A stretch of DNA of 64,000 bases from CAZWLD01 sp964634685 (lineage in GTDB: Bacteria > Bacillota_I > Bacilli_A > Acholeplasmatales > JAEDCM01), in NCBI GenBank assembly GCA_964634685.1, contig CAZWLD010000002.1, forward strand, positions 78,491 to 142,490. The letters are read 5' to 3'. Shown one piece after another: positions 10,005 through 20,322 of the stretch. The translations under genes and the position numbers were made by a program. Position 1 is the stretch's first letter, and every line of letters begins with the position of its first letter. The notes under the pieces were generated by a model, which did no database searches, was not told the DNA's origin, and saw only the letters and a list, made by a program, of their open reading frames with translations.

Positions 10005-11834
10005 TTAAAAATAATATAGACAAGAATTAATTATATTATAATCTTCAATTAAAAGCTATGGAGAAGAATGCCCATTCCATACATTTAAATTACATTTACA
10101 AACAGCTTCAATTTCTACATATCCCTATTCAATAGAAAGTTTTTCTATTTCTTCTTCTGTTCCACTGAATTTAATAGCAGATATTTTATTAGGTAAATCA
10201 AATTTTAAAGTATTGCTTTTCATAATATGAAAATTACTTGGAGTAACTTTGAACCTAACTAAAATATATGCTCTTTCAAAGTCCTTTCCCCAAAAATCAT
10301 TCATTGAAGCGATAGTAGTAATTATATCTGGTAGCCGCAGTTCCTATTCATTAAGAATATAATCTACAAAATATTTTGGCTCATCAGATGCATTTTCAAA
10401 TGCCTTATTAGTAGCTTCAATAAATTGATAAATAGATTCTCCTGCTACTTCTTCTTCCTCTTGATTTAGATTAATATCTTTAATACTTAAACCGAAGGCA
10501 TTTCCATGACCCTAAGCATATTCTACACAAGGTATTTCAGCACAAATTTTTCTAAAATTAGAGATACCAGATTTTTCATACCCTCTTGCAGAACCTGAAT
10601 AATAGATTGCGTTATCTCGCACATTTTTAAATAATACGCAACAAGGTCTTTGATATTTTGCAGATAGCTTATTTGCACATAATCCTGCTACATTACTATC
10701 TATCGTTCCGCTTGGGAGTAAGAATAACAATACTTTATTTTTTAAAAGATTATGAACTCTTATTTCTTTTTCTAACAGCTCTATCCCTTCATCTTGTGCT
10801 TTTGTCTATCTATTTTTTACATTAGTGCAAATTCTTAATGCCTAATCTAAAATGGTTTCTTCTTCTCCAGGCTTATGACCTCTTTTAGTAGAAGGAACTC
10901 TTTCAAAAGCTCCAAAAGAAAGCATAGACTTAAATACAATAAATTTTTCTTCTTGAGTTCCGCTCCTTGATATTGCATTTAAAAAGGGAGCTATAAAAAA
11001 TGCGGCTCCAATAGGAGAACAAATAGAGTTATTATTGTAAGAAACATAATCAGGCTTAGATAAAGAAAAATTATTTTTTTCTACAATTCCGTGAATAAAT
11101 GGATTATGATTATATTCCTATTGTAATCCCTTCCAAATCAAATGTTTAGTTTCTATTGATGTTAAACTCATCATATCTGCAATAAGTCCAACAGCAACCA
11201 AATCTAATTGTTTATTGGCAATATCTTCTGTTCCATTAAGCTGTTTGTTAATATATCTACAAAATTGCCAAACTACTCCTGCACCAGACAAATCTTTATT
11301 AGGATAATCACAAAGCTAATTATTTATAACTATAGCATCTTTACTTTCATATTCGGCTTCATGATGGTCAATAATAAGAATTTCTTTATTTAAACTCTTA
11401 AAATACTTATGTCTATCATAATCATTACTTCCCGCATCTGGACAAATAATTAAATGAATATCTTTAAACTCTTCAATTTCAATAGGAACATCTTCAAGTC
11501 CGTGCTATTTCCCTTCGTGAAAGAAAAAATACAAATTATTTTTTGTCCAATTTGGAAATAAATCATATAAAAAGTTTGTTAAAATTGCGGAACTCGTTAA
11601 TCCATCACAATCAGAGTCTACTATGAGTAAAGCCTTTTCATTTTTATCTATGTATGATAATAATAGTCTTACTCCTTCAGTGATATTCTATAACATATCT
11701 GATGGCGTTATATCAGCATCAGTTGTATATAAATAATTAGGAATATCCATAGGAGAAATACCTCTAGTTGCAAGAATTTCTTCTATTGGACTTTTATTTA
11801 TATCAACTCCGCCTCTTAATAATTCATATTTCAT
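10005..11834 (-). CDS. recJ: RecJ-like DHH single-strand exonuclease
   Basis: 609 aa, interrupted by ten in-frame TAG codons (10056, 10125, 10344, 10512, 10806, 10842, 11118, 11316, 11505, 11688). The DHH domain shows IVDSDCDGLTSS, CPDAGSND and the signature IIDHHEAEYE in order; the DHHA1 domain shows LLPSGTIDSNVAGLCA and a GSARGYEKSG-type glycine motif. It degrades ssDNA 5'-3' in recombination and repair. ATG at 11834 has GGAG upstream and starts 13 nt after the primase stop. The TAG density is among the highest in the window and contrasts with zero TAG in the adjacent primase. Ends in TAA. Confidence 0.88.
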
Positions 11835-11847
11835 TTCTATATCTCCT

Positions 11848-12948
11848 TTATAAGAAAATTCTATTTTTATATAATTGTAAAAAGTTTTCTGGACCATTAT
11901 CAATAGGACTCATTTTATATTCTAATAAATTAAATTTATCAAATAAAAAAGATATTGTAACATAAGGACTATATTTTTGATAGAACCCTTTTAATTTTTT
12001 AGTCCATTTTGAACACTCTTCGTCTCCTAATTCTTTAAATTGCTTATCAAAACCTATTATTATTTCTTTAACTCCAAGACTTAATAATAAGTCAAGTTGA
12101 TACTTAATAAAAGAACTGCCGCAACAAGCGCAAGATATATCATTATCAAATCCAAAATAACTTTGATATAAAAGACAACTTTTTTCTGACTCAAATAAGA
12201 AAGCCTTTTTTATATCTTTTATATGAGTTTTACTGTTATTCAAATTATATAAAGTAAAACCAAGAGGGTGATTATACATTACTCCTGATATAATAGCTGG
12301 TCTATATTTACCTTTAGATTCTTCTTCTTTTATTAAAGTCCTCTCTCTAATACCTATAAGTTTACCATTAATATTATAGTGAGGAATTACGATACCTTCA
12401 TTAACTGGGTCATACGCTATATTATTTTTTTGAATTACCTCTTTAGTGATACCCTCTTCTTCCCAAGGTAAAATTCTTGGTCTTGGTAAATACTTTAGAA
12501 TACTATCATCATATTCTTTTAATTCTACTATTTGAGAATTATCTGATATTTCTTTTATTCTATCGTATGCGTTAAAAACTCTCCAGTCTTTAATTAAGAT
12601 ATCATTATTCTCATCTTTTACATATGTTGCAGTATAACCAAAAAATTGAGCTACAAGTTTAATAGCTTCAAATAAAGTAATTTCTATTCCTTCATTTTTC
12701 TTTATTTTTAACATTAGCTCAAAAATATCAAAAGTGCTATCACAATTAGTATAACATTTAAAAAGTTTAGTGTTATCATAATAATATAATTTATGAGAAC
12801 CTTCACCTTTATGATTATGACATATAGTTTTTGAAACTATAAGATTTCCTTTTATTTGTGGTTCACCACCAAATTCAGATAAAAAATCATAAACTTGTTC
12901 AATAGATAAAGACTCTTTAATTTCATCTTTATTATATTGAAAACCCAT
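11848..12948 (-). CDS. dnaG: DnaG-type DNA primase
   Basis: 366 aa. An N-terminal zinc site of CHC2 type is suggested by ICHNHKGEGSHKLYYY and LFKCYTNC, followed by the RNA-polymerase core and a TOPRIM segment (AFLFESEKSCL, then IIIGFDKQF). It makes RNA primers and would act with the DnaB helicase encoded 4 nt upstream. It is shorter than bacterial DnaG because the C-terminal helicase-binding domain is reduced or absent. No TAG; ends in TAA. Confidence 0.85.
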   Translation of the reverse strand: MGFQYNKDEIKESLSIEQVYDFLSEFGGEPQIKGNLIVSKTICHNHKGEGSHKLYYYDNTKLFKCYTNCDSTFDIFELMLKIKKNEGIEITLFEAIKLVAQFFGYTATYVKDENNDILIKDWRVFNAYDRIKEISDNSQIVELKEYDDSILKYLPRPRILPWEEEGITKEVIQKNNIAYDPVNEGIVIPHYNINGKLIGIRERTLIKEEESKGKYRPAIISGVMYNHPLGFTLYNLNNSKTHIKDIKKAFLFESEKSCLLYQSYFGFDNDISCACCGSSFIKYQLDLLLSLGVKEIIIGFDKQFKELGDEECSKWTKKLKGFYQKYSPYVTISFLFDKFNLLEYKMSPIDNGPENFLQLYKNRIFL

Positions 12949-12952
12949 TTAA

Positions 12953-14482
12953 TCACTCTCCAAATTCTAACTTTTCTTCTACTGTAATCTTTGTTTCTTC
13001 AATAGGAATAAGTTCATATTGATAGTTTGTTGCAAACATAGGAATAATCTTACAAGTTCCCCTATTGGCTTTACACCATAATAAAATACCTTTATATTTT
13101 TTACGTCTATTTTTATAAATAGCTATTTTAATTATAGGTATTTCAAAATTACATTTTTCACAAAGCGGCTTGAGAGCCTCTTTATCCTCAGCACTGGTTT
13201 CAAGCATTAACGCACCCATATCAATTTTATCTGCGATAGATTTAGCTCCTCGAAGAAGATTTTGGTCATATTCTTGAGCTGTTGTGTATCCTGCATTTAA
13301 TTGAGTAGCTGTCATAATAAATACGCCATATTGATTACACATATCTTTAAGTCTTATAGAAATCATAAATAAAACATTATCTTCTCTAAGACCTTTAATT
13401 CCTGTTTTAGAGGTTACTTCTGAAAGTATCTTCATTGAAGAATGTAAGTAATCAAAAAATAGATATTTAACTCCATGGTCATGAATACCTCTTTTTAAAG
13501 TATTCTCTATATCTTTTAAAGAAAAATCTGGAAGTTGCTGAATAAATAGAGGACATCTGTTTAGGATATCTGCGGCGTGCAGCACTCTTTCCCATTCTCC
13601 ATCAAGATACTCACCATTAAGAATATGCTCTTCATTTACATCTGAAATAAATGCCAACATCATTGTTTGAATTTCATCTATTTCTTGTTCTGTTGAGATA
13701 TATATGGTAGGTTCTTGCGTTCCGTTCTTTATCCATTTTCCTTCTTCTGAGTTATATAATTCATCACAAGCTATATAGCAAGCATCCGCAATCATTGAAC
13801 GAGTTTTACCTACACCAGTACTTGCGGATCTCAGGTAAAACTTTTTAAGACGAGCGCCGCCAGTTACTGTGGTAAATAAATCTCCAAAAAGCGGATATCC
13901 AACATCTGGAGTAGTTTTTAATCTGTTTAATAAATCTATAGCTCCGGTTCCCGCATTTATAGATTCTTGGTCTGCGTCGTCTACATATTTTAAACGAATA
14001 TCAATAATTTTATTATCAATAATTTCAGCTATTGACTCAATAGGAGTGTTATCAAGCCAATCTTCTTGTGCCTATTTTTTCTTTGTATCAAATATATTAT
14101 CAGTATCATATAGCCAAGATAAATTTAATCCAATACTTTCATACATTCTGAACAAAGTCATTTTTTTCATTCTTTTGTAATAATAATCAAAAGAAGCAAT
14201 CTAAGTATGTTTCTCCAATTCCGCTAAGTATTCGGCACCTTTGTTATTCTTATATATCCCATAGCTTTTAGGTCTCTGAGATAAATAGTCTTCTATTGCG
14301 GAAATTGTTATTTTTAAATTTCCTAATTGGTGTAAATTATATATCGTACCAAAAAGAATTTTATGAAATTCTTCTGGAAAATCTTCTTCATTAAATGTAT
14401 AATTATTATTATCTAATAGGTCATTATTCATAAAAATGGCTCCTATTACCTGAATAATTGCCGCTGTATCAATATAAGCCAT
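12953..14482 (-). CDS. dnaB: replicative DNA helicase, DnaB family
   Basis: 509 aa with two TAG codons (14072, 14201). Residues 1-95 form the DnaB N-terminal domain (IIQVIGAIFMNNDLL), followed by a RecA-like motor: Walker A SASTGVGKTRS at about 220-230, Walker B YLFFDYLHS, and MTATQLNAGY plus LLRGAKSIADK typical of DnaB. The TAG at 14201 joins the N-terminal domain to the motor, so a functional helicase depends on suppression. Ends in TGA and precedes primase by 4 nt. Confidence 0.9.
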
Positions 14483-14488
14483 TAGTTG

Positions 14489-15010
14489 TTAATCCTCCTG
14501 AAAAGAAAATAATTTTTTTGTTTTTAATTGAACTTGAGGAGAGCATATTTTAATATTTTTTATTATTGGTTTATAAGACTCTATATTTTTATTTTCTGCT
14601 CTCTCTTTTGCTAAATATAAATTATAAAAATACTTATAAGCATCTTGATAAACATAAGGCACGATACCTAAGCTTCCATTTGCTTTTTCTATTGGATTAC
14701 CTTTAAATTCATAAAACCAATATAATGATTTCTGTATCCCACTATATGAATAATGATATTCATCCATATATTTTTTTATTTGTGTTCTCATTTTTGGAGG
14801 AACAAATTCTACTTTAAATAATTTTATAATATAATCATATAATTCCTGTTTTTCTTTTTCTTCTTTTGGAATTTCTGGTAATGGAATTAATTCACCTTGA
14901 GGAAAACAAGCCTAATGAGCATATCTCCTTGCATTATATCGAACTCCTTGTTCTTTATTTAAATCAAAAATTTGATTACAAATAGGACATTTAACCTTAT
15001 GTGCTGTCAT
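14489..15010 (-). CDS. zinc-finger protein next to DnaB, possible helicase loader
   Basis: 173 aa, one TAG (14912). The N-terminus has a CPICNQIF...HQAC motif that could bind one zinc; the rest is basic and helical. ATG at 15010. The gene ends 6 nt before dnaB starts, the position usually taken by helicase loaders or primosome proteins. The family is unrecognised and the function is inferred from position only. Confidence 0.5.
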
Positions 15011-15039
15011 AATTTTCAACTCTTTCTCTGATATTAAAA

Positions 15040-15080
15040 AATCAAAGTTGCAATTCTTATATTAAATTGCAACTTTGATT
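15040..15080 (-). terminator. strong intrinsic terminator after the Sak4-like gene
   Basis: Perfect 16-bp stem AATCAAAGTTGCAATT / AATTGCAACTTTGATT with a 9-nt loop, followed on the minus strand by a T tract. Confidence 0.8.
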
Positions 15081-15091
15081 ACTCTTATTAT

Positions 15092-16093
15092 TTACTTATT
15101 CTTAATAAGTTCATTTAAATCAGCAACTATCAAACTAAGCATTTCAACCTAATCTCTTGTGCACTGATTAACTTTCTTACCTTTTCCCAAATAAGTTTCT
15201 ATAATTTGGGTAATCCGTGGAGACCAATTTGACTCGAAATCTTCTTTAGCACAAGAACTAATAAGACCATTAACGAGGTCATTAAATTCTTTAAGAAGAG
15301 CGTCATAGTTAAGTTCTGTCTTTATTACTGCAGGAGTTCTTTCCTCTGTAACAAATTCATTACCTTTAATCTCTGCTTCTTTATCTATTGCATCATTTAA
15401 AGCTTTAACTAAATCATTATAAGAAGAACCGATTTCAGGTACAATATACTTAAATCTGCCGCCTGCGGAAATTGTACCATCAACTGAGCGTAGAGTCAAA
15501 CGAACTTCAGAATGTCCATCAACATAAACTGTATGCATATAGCCATAAAGGTCAGCCATATTTTCAACAATCTTATTATAGGTATCTGAAATAGAAGGTC
15601 TTATAAGAGTATATTCAGTTCCGTCCTGTCTCTTAAAAGGAACTTCTTTAACGTGAGAAATAAAACATACTGCATAACCAAGCTGAGTAATTGTTCTAAA
15701 AACCTCTTCAAATTCCTTCTTCAAAAGATTCCAACCTTGACCATAAGGTATCTTATTTATACTGTCAACTTCATTTTGAGAACAAACATATTTATCACAC
15801 AATGTTGCCGCAATATCAACAGTATCAATAATAACTGACTTATATCTCTCTTTAACAGCGGGCTGCTTAAGCTGTCTTACTGCTTGCTTTAATTCTGACC
15901 AACTTGTAATGTCCTATGCTATAACTCCTGCAATAGCATTGTATCCTCTTTCAAATGCGAACAGGATGGGGCTTGGCATCTATGCTCCCAAAGTTGTTTT
16001 ACCAACCTTGGGGGCGCCATAGATGTAAGTTATATAACCACTTAAATCTCTACTGATTTTATGTGGCTCAATTGATAAAAGATCTATAGCCAT
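15092..16093 (-). CDS. Sak4-like AAA/RecA-fold recombination ATPase
   Basis: 333 aa with three TAG codons (15149, 15914, 15980). Walker A YGAPKVGKTTLG at about residues 26-37 and Walker B SVIIDTVD, then FISHVKEVPF, the typical layout of phage AAA ATPases of the Sak4 single-strand annealing group. Such proteins work with a phage SSB, and the gene upstream (16118-17062) looks like one. ATG at 16093 opposite CTCCC; ends in TAA just before a strong terminator. Confidence 0.72.
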
Positions 16094-16117
16094 TATTTTT
16101 TCTCCCTTTCTGTATTA

Positions 16118-17062
16118 TTAAAATACGAAATCTCCAGTTGCTACGGGAGCTGGTGCGGGCGTTGCAGACTTATTAGAGTCCTTAGTCTTCTGATACTCTT
16201 CTGAACGCTTTCTTACATCTGCAAGATGAACTTCTCTATCCTGCATAGCCTTTTTAAGTTCATCTCTTGTAAGGAACTCTTCGCTTCCAAAATCATAGGG
16301 ATCCTTACTTGCACCAGTGATAATCCAATCCTTTATCTTCTTAGTATAGGTCTTAACGGCAGGCTCTCCAAAAGAAGACTCTTCTGTCTTTGTTACAGTC
16401 TGTGTAGTACTGCAAATCTTGCCCCATACCTTTGTAAAGATAGGCTCTGCGGGACTTGCTCCAAGACCTTCAAAATAATTCATACCGCCGTCACTTGTTA
16501 CCTTAAATTCAACGGGCTGAAGCTCATTCTTAAAGTTAAACACAGCTCCTGAAACAGTTACATAATCATTTGCAATATTCTTTTCAGGGTCAGCTTCTAC
16601 TCTCTTTACATTGGTAATAACCATATCAACAGAGAAAGTATTTCTTTCTTCGGGTCTGCAAAGGTCATTTACAAGAGAAACAAATCCACCCTCATTCTGC
16701 TTTGTAGATACCATTATATTATCTCTTGTAGAAAAGAAATCGTTTACTGCAAGGGCAGTATCAATCTTTACCTTAAATGCGTCCTCAGGACCTACATTCA
16801 AAATAGTCTTCTTATCGTCGATAATCTGCTTAAGAACAGCATAAGTATAATTCTTCTTATTAGAAGAAGTAAATTCTGTAACATAAGTAAAATGAACAGG
16901 AATTACATTCAGACCTTCATCATCTGTTGCAATTTCAAGCTGTCCTGCTATAAACTCCTTACCAAAATTAGCTGAAGACTAGTCCTTAACCTTCTTCAAC
17001 TCAAGAGAATGGTCATATACTCTTCCTTCAATATGCTCAGTATTAATCATTGACTTCTTCAT
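16118..17062 (-). CDS. putative ssDNA-binding protein
   Basis: 314 aa, one TAG (16979). The N-terminal region is beta-rich (HIEGRVYDHSLEL, QLEIATDDEG), suggesting an OB fold, and the C-terminus is a flexible Ala/Pro linker ending in GDFVF, reminiscent of the protein-interaction tail of SSBs. It sits directly upstream of a Sak4-like ATPase, a common SSB neighbourhood. It has the best promoter of the window (TTGACA-17-TATAAT), suggesting high expression. Assignment rests on context and composition. Confidence 0.45.
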
Positions 17063-17123
17063 ACATAATCTCCTTTAATAATCGCTTAAAAATATTTTTA
17101 TTGTTTGTAATTGCTATAATATA

Positions 17124-17152
17124 ATTATATCATATTTTTTTAAAATTGTCAA
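17124..17152 (-). promoter_or_regulatory. consensus promoter for SSB-Sak4 operon
   Basis: TTGACA, 17 nt, TATAAT on the minus strand: a perfect sigma-70/A match. Confidence 0.75.
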
Positions 17153-17160
17153 ATTTATCC

Positions 17161-17496
17161 TTATCCTGAGTAAGAAATACCTTTTTCAGTTAAGCGGTAT
17201 GTAGAAGGTGTACCTTCTTTTTCAACATAACCTTCTTCAATTAACTTTCTCATTGAACCAGAAACTGAACGAGAACTTAGCCCCATTCCGTCACCAATTA
17301 ACTTAGAGGTTCGATAGATATTATCAATACTCTGGAGATAAAGCAAAATATTCTTGCCATTTTCCGTGAGAGGTGTTGAAGTAGAAGAACTCTTTCTCAA
17401 AGAGTCTATATAATCAAGAGCTTCATTAGAAAAAGCATCAGGTATATCCTTAATCAGCTCATCTACTTCTCTCAGAAAAATTTCTTTATTTGTCAT
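17161..17496 (-). CDS. winged helix-turn-helix protein (111 aa)
   Basis: The C-terminal half reads as a MarR/ArsR-like winged helix (NILLYLQSIDNIYRTSKLI, then SSRSVSGSMRKLIEEGYVEK and TYRLTEKG), where SGSMRKLIEEGYV is the recognition helix. The N-terminal 40 residues are helical and may dimerise. It probably binds DNA, perhaps controlling replication genes. Preceded by its own promoter; no TAG. Confidence 0.65.
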   Translation of the reverse strand: MTNKEIFLREVDELIKDIPDAFSNEALDYIDSLRKSSSTSTPLTENGKNILLYLQSIDNIYRTSKLIGDGMGLSSRSVSGSMRKLIEEGYVEKEGTPSTYRLTEKGISYSG

Positions 17497-17531
17497 AATA
17501 TAATATCCTCTTTTCTTTATTTTCTATATAT

Positions 17532-17560
17532 ATTATAACATAAAATTTAATAAAAATCAA
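17532..17560 (-). promoter_or_regulatory. promoter for wHTH gene
   Basis: TTGATT, 17 nt, TATAAT with extended -10, minus strand. Confidence 0.65.
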
Positions 17561-17570
17561 TAAAGAAATT

Positions 17571-18425
17571 TTATTTAGTAAAATAATAGAATATATTCAT
17601 ATAAGGTAATCTATTTGCCCAAGCAATAAAGTTATCGCATCCTGATTTATCTTTGCCGCTCCACTCATTTAATTTATGAGTATCTCTTTGATGCATCATA
17701 TTTAAAACATTCTCATAATTCATTGTAACAGTACGAGTTTGAAGATAAGACTGCGGCAACCACCTAATAAGCTCTTTCCAATATTTCTTATCTTTTGTTT
17801 CAATATATTTTAATCTTAAATTTTCAAGATATGAAATACAGTCTTCAATAAAATCATCCTTACTACACATATCATCAGTTTCAAAATTATCTATAGTAAT
17901 TGGAGAACTTGTTAATTTATGCATAGTACTAGTACTATTGGCTACAGTTCCTACTTTATATGTATCAAATTCTGTCCAAAAATATCTAGGAGCAGTTATA
18001 TCAACAGATACAATAATTTGACGAAGAAATTTTCTATGCTCAGTTCCGCCTTTTATAAGTCTTTTGATTAAATCCATGTCGTTTGGACCAAGTAAAGCTA
18101 CATCAATTATATCAGAACACTCATCGTAACTAAGAAATCCGTTATCTAAAAAGAAATTCTCTACAACTTGTCTATAAAAATTTTCATCTGATACATCTTT
18201 CTTCATAATCATAAGAGGATTTTTATTTTTATTTTCTTCATTATCATCATTATATGGAAAGGCTTTTTCCCAATAAGATAAACATTTTGGGACTAGATTA
18301 TCTTGATAATCATCAATAGTAGCATAGCCAAAGATACTATCACTTTTACCCCAACTTTCTTTGGGGTTCCGCATACCTCTTAAAGCTCCATCAAAATTAT
18401 ATATTTTTGTATATTCAAATTTCAT
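17571..18425 (-). CDS. unknown protein, possibly divergent ThyX-like
   Basis: 284 aa, no TAG. A central block FLRQIIVSVDITAPRYFW followed by EFDTYKVGTVANSTSTMH recalls the layout of the FAD-dependent thymidylate synthase core, but the canonical RHRxxSxNExSxR signature is not present, so the resemblance is weak. The C-terminus (MHQRDTHKLNEWSGKD) is rich in polar residues. It starts 4 nt after the GIY-YIG gene stop. I regard the function as unknown; a nucleotide-metabolism role is only a guess. Confidence 0.35.
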   Translation of the reverse strand: MKFEYTKIYNFDGALRGMRNPKESWGKSDSIFGYATIDDYQDNLVPKCLSYWEKAFPYNDDNEENKNKNPLMIMKKDVSDENFYRQVVENFFLDNGFLSYDECSDIIDVALLGPNDMDLIKRLIKGGTEHRKFLRQIIVSVDITAPRYFWTEFDTYKVGTVANSTSTMHKLTSSPITIDNFETDDMCSKDDFIEDCISYLENLRLKYIETKDKKYWKELIRWLPQSYLQTRTVTMNYENVLNMMHQRDTHKLNEWSGKDKSGCDNFIAWANRLPYMNIFYYFTK

Positions 18426-18429
18426 ATGT

Positions 18430-19302
18430 TTACTCCTTCTTTATACCTGAATTACTATTATATCCAAAATTATATGATTGATATGCACTTATATAATAAG
18501 TTTCTTTTTCATTTAGCTAATCAATAGGACACTTCTCTAAGACTTCCCAAGAAAAATTTTCAAGTCCATCTTCTAACATTGCTTTATATAATTTGTTATT
18601 CTGCGGAGTGTCTATACCAAGCCCGCATTTTGCGTGTTCTTTAAATCGTTTTGAAATGTCTCTTGCTTGTCCTATATAGCACTATTGATTTAATTGATTA
18701 GTTATTTTATAGATACCTGTGATAGGATTGATACCAGTAACATTATTACATAAAGTAGTCATTTTCTTTTGATAATAAGTAGACCATATAAGCATACTTA
18801 AAATTCGTGGATTTTTCAATTTAGGCTTTATTGTATTTAATACAGAGATATCCTATAATTCATCCGAAGAAAGATGTAAACAATAAAAGTCTTTTTTCTA
18901 TTTTACCTCTTCTTCTCTTACTCTTGCGGCGACCCTGCTCTAATAAGTCTAATCCATTTTTTGAAGCTCTTTTAATAGTTCTTCTTTCTAGTATTGAATA
19001 CTTTCTTTAAATATATTAAAATCTTTTATAGCATTATCTTGATATTCTTGTAAAGCGTCCGTATATTGCTAACATTTATCCTATAATTCAAACTCTGCAA
19101 CTACTTTTCTACATTTTAAATTATCAATTTCTTTATTTAATTCATTAACTTCTTTCTTCTATTCCTCTATCTTTTGAATAAGCTCTTTCTTTTCACTTAT
19201 TAAATATTTTAATTGCTCTTTCTAATGTTTCTTTTCTGATTTTATTATAAAGAAAATTATAGTAGCAATAATAATTATAAATATACTAATTATCCACATC
19301 AT
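18430..19302 (-). CDS. membrane-anchored coiled-coil GIY-YIG nuclease
   Basis: 290 aa, visible only after reading ten TAG codons (18517, 18682, 18853, 18898, 18940, 18988, 19069, 19081, 19159, 19222). The N-terminus is one membrane helix (MMWIISIFIIIIIATIIFF), then about 120 residues of Lys/Glu/Gln-rich coiled coil, then a GIY-YIG domain: GIYKITNQLNQQCYIGQARD, SKRFKEHAKCG, and the catalytic-type Glu in LNEKETYYI. This resembles T5orf172/DUF4041-type phage nucleases. Many TAG codons fall in the coiled coil, where Gln is natural. Role could be a homing, exclusion or DNA-processing nuclease. Confidence 0.72.
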
Positions 19303-19316
19303 TTTAATCACCAAAA

Positions 19317-19351
19317 AAGAGGACTTAAATAATTCATATTTAAGTCCTCTT
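19317..19351 (-). terminator. intrinsic terminator after 19374-19640 gene
   Basis: 14-bp stem AAGAGGACTTAAAT / ATTTAAGTCCTCTT, 7-nt loop, then a T run on the minus strand. Confidence 0.75.
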
Positions 19352-19373
19352 ACTTATATATTTATGTTATTTA

Positions 19374-19640
19374 TTACTCAGTGGGAGCATCGGGATCGAA
19401 AGCCTTACCCTCAGCAGTAAGAGAAATAAACTTTACAGTCTTATGTGTGCCATCTTCAAGCTGAATCTCTGCGGGAGTTCTAACCATTAGACCCTTCTTC
19501 TGGAAAGCTGAAGTTACGATACCATTTACTGACTTAATCTCAAGACCAGTACCCTCAGCAATATCTGCCGCAGTCATATTCTCTCCATCGTGCTCCTTAA
19601 CGTACTCAAAAACCTTGCGTGAATTTTCCTTCATAGCCAT
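19374..19640 (-). CDS. small winged-helix DNA-binding protein (88 aa)
   Basis: Residues 8-60 look like a MarR-type winged helix (NSRKVFEYVKEHDGENMTAA, then ADIAEGTGLEIKSVNGIVTS) with a beta hairpin wing (AEIQLEDGTHKTVKFISL). A monocistronic unit with its own promoter and terminator, and no TAG, so it can be made before any recoding; an abundant early DNA-binding or transcription factor is plausible. Confidence 0.6.
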   Translation of the reverse strand: MAMKENSRKVFEYVKEHDGENMTAADIAEGTGLEIKSVNGIVTSAFQKKGLMVRTPAEIQLEDGTHKTVKFISLTAEGKAFDPDAPTE

Positions 19641-19721
19641 AATAATATTTTCTCCTTTGTAATTTAAAAAATTTGTTTAATTTGTCTATTTGATAGTTTT
19701 TACTATCTTTATCATATATAT

Positions 19722-19750
19722 ATTATATCATAAAATTTTTTCTGTGTCAA
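19722..19750 (-). promoter_or_regulatory. promoter for 19374-19640 gene
   Basis: TTGACA, 17 nt, TATAAT on the minus strand; -10/-35 overlap the 3' end of the 19728-19934 gene. Confidence 0.7.
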
Positions 19751-19934
19751 GAAAATTTTCTATAATATAATTATCAACAAAGAGCATTTCTTCTAAAGAA
19801 AATTCTTCCGCAATTTGCTCAATTTTATTAAGAGCTTCTTCTTCAGTAATTAAATTATTTTGTAGAGCTTGCTCTGATTGAAATATCGCAGAAGCAATTT
19901 TTTTTAATTCTTTTTTTCTTTTCTTTGTTATCAT
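19728..19934 (-). CDS. small helical hypothetical protein (68 aa), possibly leaderless mRNA
   Basis: Highly charged helical protein beginning MITKKRKKELKKIASAIFQS. The promoter -10 (19941-19946) ends only 6 nt upstream of the ATG at 19934, so transcription should begin at or next to the start codon; there is no room for a ribosome binding site. No TAG. Function unknown. Confidence 0.5.
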   Translation of the reverse strand: MITKKRKKELKKIASAIFQSEQALQNNLITEEEALNKIEQIAEEFSLEEMLFVDNYIIENFLDTEKIL

Positions 19935-19940
19935 ATATAT

Positions 19941-19969
19941 ATTATATCATAAAAATTTTAAAAAATCAA
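19941..19969 (-). promoter_or_regulatory. promoter abutting a start codon
   Basis: TTGATT, 17 nt, TATAAT on the minus strand; predicted start at the A of the ATG of the 19728-19934 gene. Confidence 0.6.
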
Positions 19970-20011
19970 ATTTTTTTCGATTTTCGTAAAAATTTTTATT
20001 GCCTTTCTTAG

Positions 20012-20263
20012 TTAATTATTTGCTTCGATAAATGCTTTAAAATCAGCAACTGTCATGTCAGGGTCTAAAAATCTCATATAAGCTGAGATAGCTTTCATCT
20101 CTGTCATTGAGGTTTTATTAAGAAAATCTATAATCTTCTATCTAATTTCCTCTCTCTTGCTGATATTTGACTTATCTCTAAGCTACAACTTAAGAGCGTG
20201 TAGCTCTGAGCCTCTCTTCTTTGTATCTTCCGAAAATACGACTTCTGAAACGTGAGCTTTCAT
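20012..20263 (-). CDS. hypothetical protein (83 aa) with two TAG codons
   Basis: Reads from ATG at 20263 (RBS AAAGGATAAAA) to TAA at 20012, crossing TAG at two sites in ...LKL-TAG-LRDK and ...EEIR-TAG-KIIDF, both natural Gln contexts in an amphipathic helix. The C-terminus (SAYMRFLDPDMTVADFKAFI) is helical. Own promoter at 20294-20322. Conventional stop reading would leave only fragments. Function unknown. Confidence 0.6.
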
Positions 20264-20293
20264 ATTATTTTATCCTTTCTTTATTATATTTAT

Positions 20294-20322
20294 ATTATAT
20301 CATAAATATTTTAAAAAATCAA
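20294..20322 (-). promoter_or_regulatory. promoter for 20012-20263 gene
   Basis: TTGATT, 17 nt, TATAAT on the minus strand. Confidence 0.6.

Noticed and set aside
13869..14180. Plus-strand open frame of about 100 codons
   Set aside because: Lies opposite dnaB, has no ribosome binding site and is a shadow of the real minus-strand gene, which crosses TAG codons here.
16226..16844. Plus-strand frames opposite the SSB-like gene
   Set aside because: Low-complexity shadows without start signals; the minus strand gives a continuous protein.
17571..18425. Confident ThyX call
   Set aside because: Block layout is suggestive, but the RHRxxSxNExSxR signature is absent; left as unknown.
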